The translations under genes were made by a program, and so were the position numbers. A stretch of 64,000 nucleotides of DNA. Source: Cyclobacteriaceae bacterium. Its GTDB lineage: Bacteria; Bacteroidota; Bacteroidia; Cytophagales; Cyclobacteriaceae. How positions within the stretch are numbered: the stretch's first letter is position 1; every line of letters begins with the position of its first letter. Below, piece after piece: positions 9,333 through 18,187 of this stretch. The notes beneath the pieces were generated by a model that saw only the letters and a list, made by a program, of their open reading frames with translations, did not search any database and had not been told where the DNA came from. The stretch is taken from positions 62,001 to 126,000 of the forward strand of contig JANQKF010000001.1 of NCBI GenBank assembly GCA_028281285.1. The letters are read 5' to 3'.

Positions 9333-9354
9333 TTTAGTAGATCGATCTACTAAA
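9333..9354. promoter_or_regulatory. Perfect 22-bp palindrome upstream of LytTR gene
   Basis: Two 11-bp arms without a loop: TTTAGTAGATC followed directly by its exact reverse complement. It lies between the stop of cusB (9390) and the start of the LytTR gene (9324). No U-tract follows on the minus strand, so an operator-type dyad fits better than a terminator. Confidence 0.5.
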
Positions 9355-9389
9355 AGACTTTAATTACAGCCTTATGGATGCTTGCGAAT

Positions 9390-11141
9390 TCAATTATTTA
9401 GGATAGCCTCGACATTTCCGCAATGCAGCATTGCATCTCCGAAGTAGGGATTGATGATTTCTTCTTCCAGACTCACCCAGGTCGCACCTTTATCATTATT
9501 GGCCATAGGACAAAACTGTACGTAAAGTGGACTATCAAAGCTTGTTCCAAAGGATTGTATGGCATTAATAAGCGCTTTGGAAAGATTGATGAATTGAAGG
9601 CGTTGTAAATCCCTATCACCAGTGGAGGTGATGATTCGGAGGCTTTCGGTCATCGGGTTTAGTAAAGTCATCCAATGCAGATGCGCTTCACCTTTAGCGA
9701 GGTTCATATCCACCTTGGACAATGCCTCTTTCACCTTAATTCCGGCTTTTCTGATTGGAGTGCCTTTACCCTCTACCATAAGATCTTTCAGCGCAATATA
9801 TTCCATTGACAAGTCTTCCAATTGTTTTTGAAATTTGGGGTCTACCTGATTTTGAAAATCCTTGAATTCAGGAAGCTCCACCTCCTCAAATCGGCTATTT
9901 TCCGGATGATCAACTGTAATGACTTGATTCATCATACTGTTTTTCCCCTGAAGTTGTGCCTCGGCATCAATGGTAAATGCACCATTGGTCACCACCTCGT
10001 CACCTTCGCTGAGCCCCTCTCTGATGATATAATTATCATCACTTTCGGGTCCAAGTTCAACCTCTCTAAGCTGGAAGCTCAAGTCATCTGTTTTGACATA
10101 GACAATAGACCTTTTACCTGTCCATAGCACAGCCGATTTTGGTACCACTAATTCCTGGTCATTAGAACTACTACTTATGATTCCTTTAACAAGCATATCG
10201 GGTTTCCAGTGGCCGTTGTTGTTAAATTCCGCACGTGCTTCAACAATACGAGTTTGTGGGTTTACCTCAGGAGAGATGAAGGAAATGGGTGCATCCATAT
10301 AAAGTGTTCCGCCATTGCCAGAACCTACGAATTTGACTTCGTCTCCAAGCTTCACTTTTCCCAGGTCTTTTTCATACACTTCTAAAATCATCCACAGACG
10401 GGAAAGATCAGTAATTTCAAATAATGCATCACCTTCATGCAGATGGTCTCCGTTATTGACCATCTTTTTGGTGATTACTCCATCAAAATCGGCATGTAGA
10501 TCAAAATTTCTCTTGGCTTCCCTGGAATTTTCGATTTCACGTATCTGATGGTCCGAAAGCTTCCAGTATTTGAGTTTTTTTCGGGCAGCATCAAGAAGGA
10601 CAGGATTGGTTCTTTCTAATTTTTTTGCTTCAATTAATTCCTCTTGAGCTGCCAGAAGTTCTGGAGAAAAAACTGAAGCAATTCTATCTCCCTTATTGAC
10701 CTGTTCACCTTCAAAATTCTTATACAATTCTTCAATTCGGCCAGGGAAATGCGTGGTTTGAGTATTAACCCTTCTGTCATCGACTTTTATTTTACCATTC
10801 AGTATAAGTCCGTTATTAACCTTGGAAGTACCAATAATTGTCGTCTGGATGTTGGCCAATTGAACAGCTTCATTGGACATTTTCAGAACCGTAGGGTCTG
10901 CATCATCCCCCGATTCAACCGGAATCAAATCCATTCCACAAAATGGGCAGGAGCCAGGCTCCGACTGACGAACCTGGGGATGCATGGAACAGGTCCACTC
11001 ACCGTTCTCATTGAGCTCATGTTGATGATCATCATGAGCAATTTCAGCATTAGACGAACCGCCAAAGATTATGGCACCGATAATTAACCCCATGCCCAGA
11101 GTCACTATCATTCCAATTATTGTCGATCTCTTAAATTCCAT
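9390..11141 (-). CDS. cusB: Cu/Ag efflux RND adaptor (CusB-like) with HMBD and DUF3347
   Basis: 583 residues. A membrane anchor (about 8-28) is followed by a His-rich stretch (HDDHQHE) and a heavy-metal-binding domain (about 48-74: WTCSMHPQV and CPFCGMDLIP, with Cys51, His54, Cys65 and Cys68). The membrane-fusion core follows (barrel-sandwich, helical hairpin with PELLAAQEEL, then beta-barrel to about 400). The C-terminus (about 425-583) is a DUF3347 domain with the conserved FCPMANN, NPYFGDAMLHCG signature. Adaptors of this type link inner-membrane CusA to TolC and pass metal to the pump. It is the last gene of the operon, 3 bp after the BNR gene. Two extra metal domains make it longer than E. 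coli CusB (about 400). Confidence 0.93.
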   Translation of the reverse strand: MEFKRSTIIGMIVTLGMGLIIGAIIFGGSSNAEIAHDDHQHELNENGEWTCSMHPQVRQSEPGSCPFCGMDLIPVESGDDADPTVLKMSNEAVQLANIQTTIIGTSKVNNGLILNGKIKVDDRRVNTQTTHFPGRIEELYKNFEGEQVNKGDRIASVFSPELLAAQEELIEAKKLERTNPVLLDAARKKLKYWKLSDHQIREIENSREAKRNFDLHADFDGVITKKMVNNGDHLHEGDALFEITDLSRLWMILEVYEKDLGKVKLGDEVKFVGSGNGGTLYMDAPISFISPEVNPQTRIVEARAEFNNNGHWKPDMLVKGIISSSSNDQELVVPKSAVLWTGKRSIVYVKTDDLSFQLREVELGPESDDNYIIREGLSEGDEVVTNGAFTIDAEAQLQGKNSMMNQVITVDHPENSRFEEVELPEFKDFQNQVDPKFQKQLEDLSMEYIALKDLMVEGKGTPIRKAGIKVKEALSKVDMNLAKGEAHLHWMTLLNPMTESLRIITSTGDRDLQRLQFINLSKALINAIQSFGTSFDSPLYVQFCPMANNDKGATWVSLEEEIINPYFGDAMLHCGNVEAILNN

Positions 11142-11144
11142 GAT

Positions 11145-12326
11145 CTATAGATTAATTTTTGCTGTTTTAACTACTGTTTTTTCTTTGACCTCGGTCCAGG
11201 CCATATAGATATCATTACCTGAAATAGTAATCACAGGGAAGCCACTTGCTCGCTCGGCACTGGTCTCTGCCACTTCAATTTTTTTGAGTAGCATCCCACT
11301 GCTGTCATAGTTGCCGATCATGATTTGGGCTTTATCGTTGCGGGTCTCCATCCAACTCACGATAATGGTACCATTGTCGAGCCGATCAATTCCCACTCGG
11401 CCGTTAGTGATTCCCTGGCTCACCAATGTTGGAGAACTGAAGGATTCACCGGAATCATTACTAAAAGCGATTTTCACTTTAGGCGTATCACCTTTGGCCG
11501 TAAACCAGGCCACTGCAACTTGATCGCCATTAGCGCTGATGGCAGGGCCATTAACCGGACATCCGTGAATTTCCCAAAGGTCAATGGCTATAGACTGAGG
11601 CGTTGTCCAATTTCTACCAACCAATCTTACGATCGATATGTCTCTGATTTCTCCTGCCGATCGATCACGATATACCACAACCGGACCATTACTCGTCATT
11701 GCGGCTCCTGTTTGACAACAATCGCAAATGCGGTCGTCCAATTCCCATTCAGCAATGGTTTCCCCTGCGTGATCGAAAATACCAGCTCTTAAGGTCATGG
11801 CGCCACCCTCGGTCTTGGTATTTCGCCCATCCAGCCAAGTCATGAAGGTATGTCCGTCATCCATAGGTAACATGCTTACAAATCCGTGTTCGGCTGCCAC
11901 CTGATCTTTGTGAGGAATGATGGACTCTCCCCAGGTCTCTCCATTGTCGTTTGAGAAGCTTACTCGAACATCGTAGTCATAAGTACCCAAATCACTTTTT
12001 TGCAGCCAATGTGCTGCCATTTGATTACCATTGACAAGCAGGGAAGGGAAGTCAGCCCAATTGACAAACCAATTATCTCCTTCCGCAACTTGTGATGGGC
12101 TTTCCCAAGTCTCATTGCTGAGCTTTGAGTACATTAGGTGACTCATTTTCTCGGCCTTCTTTTCCACCCATGATAGGTAAACATCGCCATCAGGAGAGGT
12201 GACCAGCCTTGGAAGACTACTGTTGTCGTCTGCCGGTGATGAGAGCATTTGCACAGTTTCAACCTTCTCATTTGAACATGAAAGGACAAAAACTAGTGGA
12301 AGAAATGGATATAATAGTTTTTTCAT
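11145..12326 (-). CDS. BNR/sialidase-like propeller lipoprotein with Cys motif
   Basis: 393 residues with a lipoprotein signal (lipobox VLSC, Cys17). The mature part is a six-bladed sialidase-type propeller with Asp-box-like repeats (SNDNGETWGES, SNDSGESFSSP). No sialidase active-site Arg triad can be assigned, so glycosidase activity is doubtful. Unusual for the fold, it carries a Cys cluster (Cys201, Cys203, Cys204 in ICDCCQTGAA) and an HGCPVNGP motif (His254, Cys256) on neighbouring blades. Given its place inside a Cu/Ag efflux operon (4-bp overlap with tolC upstream, 3 bp to cusB), a periplasmic metal-binding or sensing role is my inference. Confidence 0.75.
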   Translation of the reverse strand: MKKLLYPFLPLVFVLSCSNEKVETVQMLSSPADDNSSLPRLVTSPDGDVYLSWVEKKAEKMSHLMYSKLSNETWESPSQVAEGDNWFVNWADFPSLLVNGNQMAAHWLQKSDLGTYDYDVRVSFSNDNGETWGESIIPHKDQVAAEHGFVSMLPMDDGHTFMTWLDGRNTKTEGGAMTLRAGIFDHAGETIAEWELDDRICDCCQTGAAMTSNGPVVVYRDRSAGEIRDISIVRLVGRNWTTPQSIAIDLWEIHGCPVNGPAISANGDQVAVAWFTAKGDTPKVKIAFSNDSGESFSSPTLVSQGITNGRVGIDRLDNGTIIVSWMETRNDKAQIMIGNYDSSGMLLKKIEVAETSAERASGFPVITISGNDIYMAWTEVKEKTVVKTAKINL

Positions 12327-13558
12327 CGGTTCGAATTTAGGTTTGCTGACACCAAGTATTCTCTCATTGAAATGGCCTTTTTTAATTCAACGGTTGCCTT
12401 TATTTCGGCCAATTGAAGTTCAAGCAGAAGCTGTTGAGTATTTAGAATTTCTTCAAAATCGCGGTTGTTATTACTGTATTCAGTAGTCAGAACTTTCAAC
12501 AGAATATTTGTTTTTCGAATTTCCTCATCATAGGTATTGATTTCGGTATTGGCTTTTTCGATTTGATAGTCGACTTGTGTCCATTGATGTCTGAGTTCAC
12601 TCTTTAGGGCTTGTAAACCGAGCTGTGCTTCTTCCTTTCTTAGTGAAGCCATCTTGTTTCTGGACTGATTTTTCTTTTTAAAAATTGGGAGACTCAAAGA
12701 GATCATGGGCATGAATATATCTTTACCATTGTCGGGTACAGTGACATCGTTTCGTTCGCTCACAAAAGCATAGTCCAAACCTACTCCGATATTGGGTTTA
12801 TTCCTCAGGTTGGCCAGTGATATTTGGACGTCAGTGGCTTCAATTCTGGATTGGGCGGCCTTGATTTTCGGATGATGGACCAACGCAGAATCCAAGGAGA
12901 TAAAAATCTCTTGGTTGTTCAGTACTGTAGTCAGTACCTGTCTATCGGGTTCGCGATGGAGCAGGGTATTGAAATCGCTTAGAAGCGCATTTGATTTGAT
13001 TTCTATTAATCGAAGCTGCGCTTCCACTTCATCGATTTTTATCTGGACTCTAACAAGGTCCGCCAAGGACACCAAGTTTGCCTCATACTTGGTTTTGGTG
13101 ATGGGTTCGTAGGTATTCAATATTTCAAGATTTGCCCGTGTGATTTTCATTTCCTCCCTAATCGAATAGAGTTCGAGCCATTTTAATTTGACATTCAGGA
13201 AGAGGCGGTTTTTGCTTTCCAGAAAATCGGCATAGGCCGCTTCGGCTTGTTTTGTAGCCAAATTACTCCTTGCTTTTAAGGTTCCGAACCAAGGGAACAG
13301 TTGAGACAACCCAACCTTAAATCGCTGGGCACCAACGCGTGTTTCTATAGGAGAAATGAAGTACCCGAAATTGAGAGTTGGGTCGTTCAGGCTTTTACTT
13401 CCCTGGATATTCTCCATAGCTTTTTCAAAAGCCTTATACTTCATTTGAAGTTGTGGGTTTTGTTCCGCTGCAACTTTCAGATAGTTATCCAATGGTGTCT
13501 GAGCACCAAGACTCAACACAATGCAGAGGAGCATAATTGTCCAGTTTAACTTTTTCAT
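12323..13558 (-). CDS. TolC/CusC-like outer-membrane efflux protein
   Basis: 411 residues with a signal peptide (MKKLNWTIMLLCIVLSLGAQ). It shows the duplicated outer-membrane-efflux architecture: long helices with a conserved NPQLQMKYKAFEKA start, GLSQLFPWFGTLKARSNLA in the first half, and ISLSLPIFKKKNQSRNKMASLRKEEA in the second. It forms the outer-membrane channel of the tripartite CusCBA-type pump. It overlaps both neighbours by 4 bp. It lacks the N-terminal lipidation site of E. coli CusC. Confidence 0.9.
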   Translation of the reverse strand: MKKLNWTIMLLCIVLSLGAQTPLDNYLKVAAEQNPQLQMKYKAFEKAMENIQGSKSLNDPTLNFGYFISPIETRVGAQRFKVGLSQLFPWFGTLKARSNLATKQAEAAYADFLESKNRLFLNVKLKWLELYSIREEMKITRANLEILNTYEPITKTKYEANLVSLADLVRVQIKIDEVEAQLRLIEIKSNALLSDFNTLLHREPDRQVLTTVLNNQEIFISLDSALVHHPKIKAAQSRIEATDVQISLANLRNKPNIGVGLDYAFVSERNDVTVPDNGKDIFMPMISLSLPIFKKKNQSRNKMASLRKEEAQLGLQALKSELRHQWTQVDYQIEKANTEINTYDEEIRKTNILLKVLTTEYSNNNRDFEEILNTQQLLLELQLAEIKATVELKKAISMREYLVSANLNSNR

Positions 13559-14280
13559 TGGTCAGAATTTTTAGGAAGTAATAGTTGAATTGGCCCATTG
13601 AATTCAAGTTCATCTACATGTCCCATTTTGGTTCTGTCTTGATTTACAAAATGCAAATGGATATAACTTCCATGATGAGTGAATACCCCTTCATGTTGAT
13701 TTGAGTAAAATCCCAAAATTTGGACTTCGGATTGTATTTCAGTGCCGCTTAATCCTGCCTCTTTGTAAGCGTCATGATTTCGCTCAGTCGCGTCAGCAGC
13801 ATTAATTACATGCCATTCCAAGCGATTCGCTGTGCCGATAATCTGAAACGGGAATGGTAAGTCAACATCGATCTCATTTTGATCAGCCAGTGCTGCAATT
13901 CTATTCTCTAACTGCTTAAGGCCACTGACATCGAGGTCAACCTCAATGACTTTCCACTCTTTGACCTCGGTTTTGACCAACAATGCCGCTCCCGAGTTGA
14001 ATGACGTATCGATAGTGAGTGAACCATCATTCGCTCGACTGTTGACCGGCTGTCCATCAATAATTAGGATTTCTCCTCTTAATTCGTCCATTGCTCCTAA
14101 GGCATAAAGATTTTCGACCTGCTTGAGCGTAGACAAATCAATTCTGGATTGCATTTTTTGTTCCATCATAATTTCTCTCAACATTCCATAATGCTCGACC
14201 GTGAAGTTGCCATTTGAGGTATGCTGATTTGTACAAGCCGCTAATGTCAGTACGATTATATAATTGATCAGACCTCTCAT
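13555..14280 (-). CDS. Acetolactate-decarboxylase-like lipoprotein in Cu operon
   Basis: 241 residues with a short lipoprotein signal (lipobox LAAC, Cys16). The mature part matches the acetolactate decarboxylase (ALDC/BudA) fold: ALGAMDELRGEILIIDG holds the Glu (Glu70) equivalent to the family's active-site Glu, and IHLHF...MGHV gives His208, His210 and His221 with the H-x-H-x10-H spacing of the ALDC zinc site. ALDC is a cytoplasmic enzyme of butanediol formation, but this copy is exported, lipidated and 4-bp-overlapped with cusA and tolC. A periplasmic metal-handling role using the metal site is inferred; enzymatic activity cannot be excluded. Confidence 0.75.
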   Translation of the reverse strand: MRGLINYIIVLTLAACTNQHTSNGNFTVEHYGMLREIMMEQKMQSRIDLSTLKQVENLYALGAMDELRGEILIIDGQPVNSRANDGSLTIDTSFNSGAALLVKTEVKEWKVIEVDLDVSGLKQLENRIAALADQNEIDVDLPFPFQIIGTANRLEWHVINAADATERNHDAYKEAGLSGTEIQSEVQILGFYSNQHEGVFTHHGSYIHLHFVNQDRTKMGHVDELEFNGPIQLLLPKNSDQ

Positions 14281-17200
14281 TTTGATGTTTCTTTAGATAA
14301 TTTGAATTGAGCCTCTTTGTAGTAAGAGTAGAGTATAGGAACTACAAAAAGGGTAATCAAAGCGATAAGCATTCCACCAAATGCTGGAATGGCCATTGGT
14401 ATCATTACGTCCGATCCTCTGCCTTTTGAGGTAAGAATTGGCAATAGGGCAAGCAATGTCGTTGCTGTTGTCATTAAACATGGTCTCACCCTCTTTTGTC
14501 CCGCTTCTATTACCAGGTTTTTGATTCTCTCTTTGCTCAGTTGCGTCTTTTCCTTGAAGGATTGATCGAGGTAAGTGGCCATAAGCACTCCATCATCGGT
14601 GGCTATTCCAAACAAGGCAATAAAGCCTACCCAGACGGCAACACTTAAATTGACCGGGCAAACCTGGAATAAGTCCCTCATGTTGGTGCCGAGGATGTCA
14701 AAGTCCATAAAACCTGATCTACTGTAGAGCCATAGCATGATAAAGCCTCCTCCGAAGGCCACGGCCACTCCGCTAAATACCATTAGTGACACGGGCACCG
14801 ACTTGAATTGAAAGTAGAGGATTAGGAAAATCACAACCAGGACAATGGGTATTACCAAGCTAAGCCGCTCTTCTGCTCTAACCTGGTTCTGATAGTTGCC
14901 GGCAAATTCATAGGAAATACCTGCAGGTAGTGTCAACTCTCCATTGGCTATTTTTTGCTCAATTTGAGACTCGACCAAATCAACTACGTCTATTTCTGAA
15001 TACCCTTCTCTCTTATCAAAAATTACATAGCCCACCAGGAAAGTGTCTTCACTTTTGATCATTTGAGGGCCTTGAGTGTATTTGATGCTGGCCACCTCAC
15101 CCAGCGGGATGTTTCTAGAATCAGAGATCGGAATCAATATGTTCTCCAATGATTCAGGTCGATCCCGTAGTTCTCTTGGGTACCTGACCCTAATGGGATA
15201 CCGTTCTCTGCCTTCTATTGTTTTGGTCAAGGGCATTCCACCTATGGCCACCTGAAGGTATTGCTGAACTTTTGATATGCTCAGCCCATAACGAGCCAGC
15301 GCATCACGGTTCAAGTCCACAAGCAGATAAGGTTTGCCTACAATTCGCTCAGCAAAGACCGCCTCTGATTTGACGGATGGGATTTCCTTTAGAATTTCTT
15401 CCAGTTTTAATCCAAAGGCCTCAATGGTCTGAAGGTCGGGGCCTTTCACTTTTAGTCCCATTGGAGCTCGCATGCCGGTTTGGAGCATGACCAACCTGGT
15501 TTCAATGGGTTGAAGTTTTGGAGCAGAAGTGACGCCCGGCAACTTGGTAACTTTCACTATCTCATTCCAGATGTCATCAGGGCTTTGAATTTCATCCCGC
15601 CATTGTCGGAAGTAGCTTCCTTTTTTATCCGGAATCAGTTGACCTCGCTCATCTCGTGCGAAGTCTCCGTTTTCAATTTTGAACCGCAATCGCCTTCCAT
15701 TCTCATCTGTTATATACTCGCTCTTGTAGTTGATAACATTCTCATACATGGAAATCGGGGCCGGGTCAAGTGCGCTTTCGGTTCGTCCGAGTTTTCCTAC
15801 GACCGATTCCACCTCTGGTATTGCGGTCACAGCCATATCAAGCAACCTGAGCACTTGCCTATTCTGATCGATGCCTGAATGAGGCATGGATGTGGGCATT
15901 AGCAAAAAGGCACCTTCTCCTAAGGAAGGCATAAATTCCTTTCCTATTCCCGGAAAACTGTGTGATAGGTTCGAATAAACCTTGTTAGCCCTGACGTTTT
16001 CACCAAATGTGTTGGGTATAAACCTAAAGACACTGTCAAAACCCAACCAGATCGTGGTTCCCAACAGAACAATCAATGCAGGAAGACTGAGAAAGAGCTT
16101 TCGATTGTTCAGACACCATCCTAGCACTTTCGGATAGCTTCTCATGAATACCCAGAAAATACTCAGTGTAATTCCAATGATAAGTGCGACAAAGAGAAAG
16201 TTCATAAATCCATTTACCTGAACTCCCAAAGGGAGCCATTCCCGACTTAGGAGAACAGTGATAGCAATAAGAGCGATGGCCAGGTCAGCAAATTTCAGGA
16301 TGCCTGAGAATTGCGGGGTATAATGATGCAATAGATTGACTAGTCCGAATCCGACAAGAATAAAAGCGGCCAGAAGGTATCCCTGAATTAGTATCCATAG
16401 CCCGAAAATTAGCAGTGCAGCATTTAGAACGGTTTTCACCCATTTCGATTTAGGCTTAAGACCAAATAGCCAGTAGGCCATCGCGGGTAAAATCAATAGG
16501 GCCACAATAATTGCTGCAATCAAAGCGAAGGTCTTTGTATAGGCCAATGGTCTGAATAGCTTTCCCTCTGCGGCTTCCAAGGTAAATACTGGAATAAAGC
16601 TGATCACCGTGGTCATCACGGCAGTGATTATTGCCGGTGCTACTTCCTTTGCTCCCCCAAAAATTACCTGCAATAGTCTCTGATCTCTACCTAAACTGAT
16701 TTTTCTGGAAATGTTCTCAGTCATTATTATTCCGACATCTACCATCGTACCAATGGCGATCGCAATGCCGGATAAGGCCACTATGTTCGCATCAATACCC
16801 AGGTATCTCATGGCGATAAAGCACATCAAAACTGCGATAGGTAGGAGGGAGGAAATCAAAATGGAAGCCCTTAGATTGAGCAGCATCACAATAACTACTA
16901 CAATCGTTATGATTATTTCCAAGGTCAGTGCCTTTTCCAATGTACCAATGGTTTCTTTGATCAATTGGGTGCGATCGTAGAAAGGGACAATGGTAAGTTT
17001 CGACAGAGTTCCATCATTCAAATATCTTGAAGGAAGGCCATCACTGATTTGCGCGATTTTAGCCTTGACATTGTCTATGACTTCAATCGGGTTTGATCCG
17101 TAACGGGCGACTACAACTCCACCTACAGCTTCAGCACCGGATTTGTCTAGTGCACCTCTTCTCGAAGCAGGTCCTAAGCTTACCCGTGCAATGTCCTTGA

Positions 17201-18023
17201 TTACTATAGGGGTATTATTCACGGTTTTGACTGGAGCATTTTCCAGGTCCTTAAGGCTCTTGATATAGCCCAGTCCCCTAACGAGGTATTCTGCTTGGTT
17301 TATTTCAAGTGCCTTCGCACCAATGTCCAGGTTACTCTCTCTGATGGCCTTAATGACATTCGTCAAGGTGATGCCATATCCCTCCATAGCTGTCGGATCG
17401 ATATCAACTTGATACTCCTTTACGAATCCGCCTACAGAGGCTACTTCCGAAACACCATCGGCAGATGCCAACGCATACCTCACTGTATAGTCCTGAATTG
17501 ACCGTATTTCCTGGGGATCCCAACCTCCTGTGGGGTTACCTTCTTCATCTCGCCCTTCAATGGTATACCAGAATATTTGTCCTAATGCGGTGGCATCAGG
17601 ACCCAAAGAAGGTTGCACCCCATCAGGTAAAAGGTCTTTGGGCAACGAATTGAGCTTTTCAAGAATTCGACTCCGACTCCAATAGAATTCGATATCCTCT
17701 TCAAAGATCAGATAGATAGAAGAGAACCCGAAAATTGAAGAGCTTCTCACCGTTTTCACTCCGGGAATCCCCAGCAAAGAAGAAGTCAGCGGATAGGTGA
17801 TCTGATCTTCAATGTCCTGAGGAGATCTTCCGCTCCATTCTGTGAATATGATTTGTTGATTTTCACCAATATCCGGAATGGCATCGACCGGAACAGGGTC
17901 GGAAGGTAAACCCGTGTTCCAATCAAATGGTGAGGTGACCAGTCCCCATCCTACCAATAGAAGGATCAGCACGAAAGTAACCAGTCGGTTTTCCAGAAAG
18001 AACTTAATAAGTGTATTGATCAT
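14277..18023 (-). CDS. cusA: Heavy-metal RND efflux pump, CusA/CzcA type
   Basis: 1248 residues, proton-driven inner-membrane pump. HME-RND hallmarks are present: AIPDIGENQQIIFTEWSGRSP near residue 50, the TM4 proton-relay motif GTMVDVGIIMTEN (Asp429, Glu436), and periplasmic EGAFLLMPTSMP (about 700) and MLQTGMRAPMG with Met residues at places that bind Cu(I)/Ag(I) in CusA. It is about 200 residues longer than E. coli CusA: roughly four extra hydrophobic helices are inserted between TM6 and TM7 (about 530-627), with a further insert around 665-695. First gene of the tightly overlapping set; an HYC_CC_PP-like gene lies upstream. Metal specificity (Cu/Ag) is inferred from the Met residues and adaptor domains. 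Confidence 0.93.
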   Translation of the reverse strand: MINTLIKFFLENRLVTFVLILLLVGWGLVTSPFDWNTGLPSDPVPVDAIPDIGENQQIIFTEWSGRSPQDIEDQITYPLTSSLLGIPGVKTVRSSSIFGFSSIYLIFEEDIEFYWSRSRILEKLNSLPKDLLPDGVQPSLGPDATALGQIFWYTIEGRDEEGNPTGGWDPQEIRSIQDYTVRYALASADGVSEVASVGGFVKEYQVDIDPTAMEGYGITLTNVIKAIRESNLDIGAKALEINQAEYLVRGLGYIKSLKDLENAPVKTVNNTPIVIKDIARVSLGPASRRGALDKSGAEAVGGVVVARYGSNPIEVIDNVKAKIAQISDGLPSRYLNDGTLSKLTIVPFYDRTQLIKETIGTLEKALTLEIIITIVVVIVMLLNLRASILISSLLPIAVLMCFIAMRYLGIDANIVALSGIAIAIGTMVDVGIIMTENISRKISLGRDQRLLQVIFGGAKEVAPAIITAVMTTVISFIPVFTLEAAEGKLFRPLAYTKTFALIAAIIVALLILPAMAYWLFGLKPKSKWVKTVLNAALLIFGLWILIQGYLLAAFILVGFGLVNLLHHYTPQFSGILKFADLAIALIAITVLLSREWLPLGVQVNGFMNFLFVALIIGITLSIFWVFMRSYPKVLGWCLNNRKLFLSLPALIVLLGTTIWLGFDSVFRFIPNTFGENVRANKVYSNLSHSFPGIGKEFMPSLGEGAFLLMPTSMPHSGIDQNRQVLRLLDMAVTAIPEVESVVGKLGRTESALDPAPISMYENVINYKSEYITDENGRRLRFKIENGDFARDERGQLIPDKKGSYFRQWRDEIQSPDDIWNEIVKVTKLPGVTSAPKLQPIETRLVMLQTGMRAPMGLKVKGPDLQTIEAFGLKLEEILKEIPSVKSEAVFAERIVGKPYLLVDLNRDALARYGLSISKVQQYLQVAIGGMPLTKTIEGRERYPIRVRYPRELRDRPESLENILIPISDSRNIPLGEVASIKYTQGPQMIKSEDTFLVGYVIFDKREGYSEIDVVDLVESQIEQKIANGELTLPAGISYEFAGNYQNQVRAEERLSLVIPIVLVVIFLILYFQFKSVPVSLMVFSGVAVAFGGGFIMLWLYSRSGFMDFDILGTNMRDLFQVCPVNLSVAVWVGFIALFGIATDDGVLMATYLDQSFKEKTQLSKERIKNLVIEAGQKRVRPCLMTTATTLLALLPILTSKGRGSDVMIPMAIPAFGGMLIALITLFVVPILYSYYKEAQFKLSKETSK

Positions 18024-18086
18024 TAATTATGCGTTTACATTCCTGATTGAGTTTGCCCTTGAATAGGGTGGAAGTCTTAATTCTGA

Positions 18087-18178
18087 CTGTCGTTGCGAGA
18101 CGAACTAAGGGAGTCACAGCAATCTCTTAAAAGAATTAGACAGATTCCTTCAGTAACGGTGTTACTTCGGAATGACAG
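18087..18178. repeat. REP-like imperfect palindrome (copy 1)
   Basis: Imperfect inverted repeat with outer arms CTGTCGTT / AATGACAG and an inner GCAATCT / AGATTC pair. It has the same 'GTCATTGCGAG...GCAATCT' character as the copy at 20818-20912. It lies in the 164-bp gap between the HYC_CC_PP-like gene and cusA and can fold in RNA, so it may affect expression across the gap. Confidence 0.6.
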
Positions 18179-18187
18179 CTAGAGACT

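Noticed and set aside
11325-11792. 155-codon frame opposite the BNR lipoprotein
   Set aside because: Antisense shadow without a plausible product.
15480-15878. 132-codon frame opposite cusA
   Set aside because: Antisense shadow of a strongly conserved gene; no start signal or domain.
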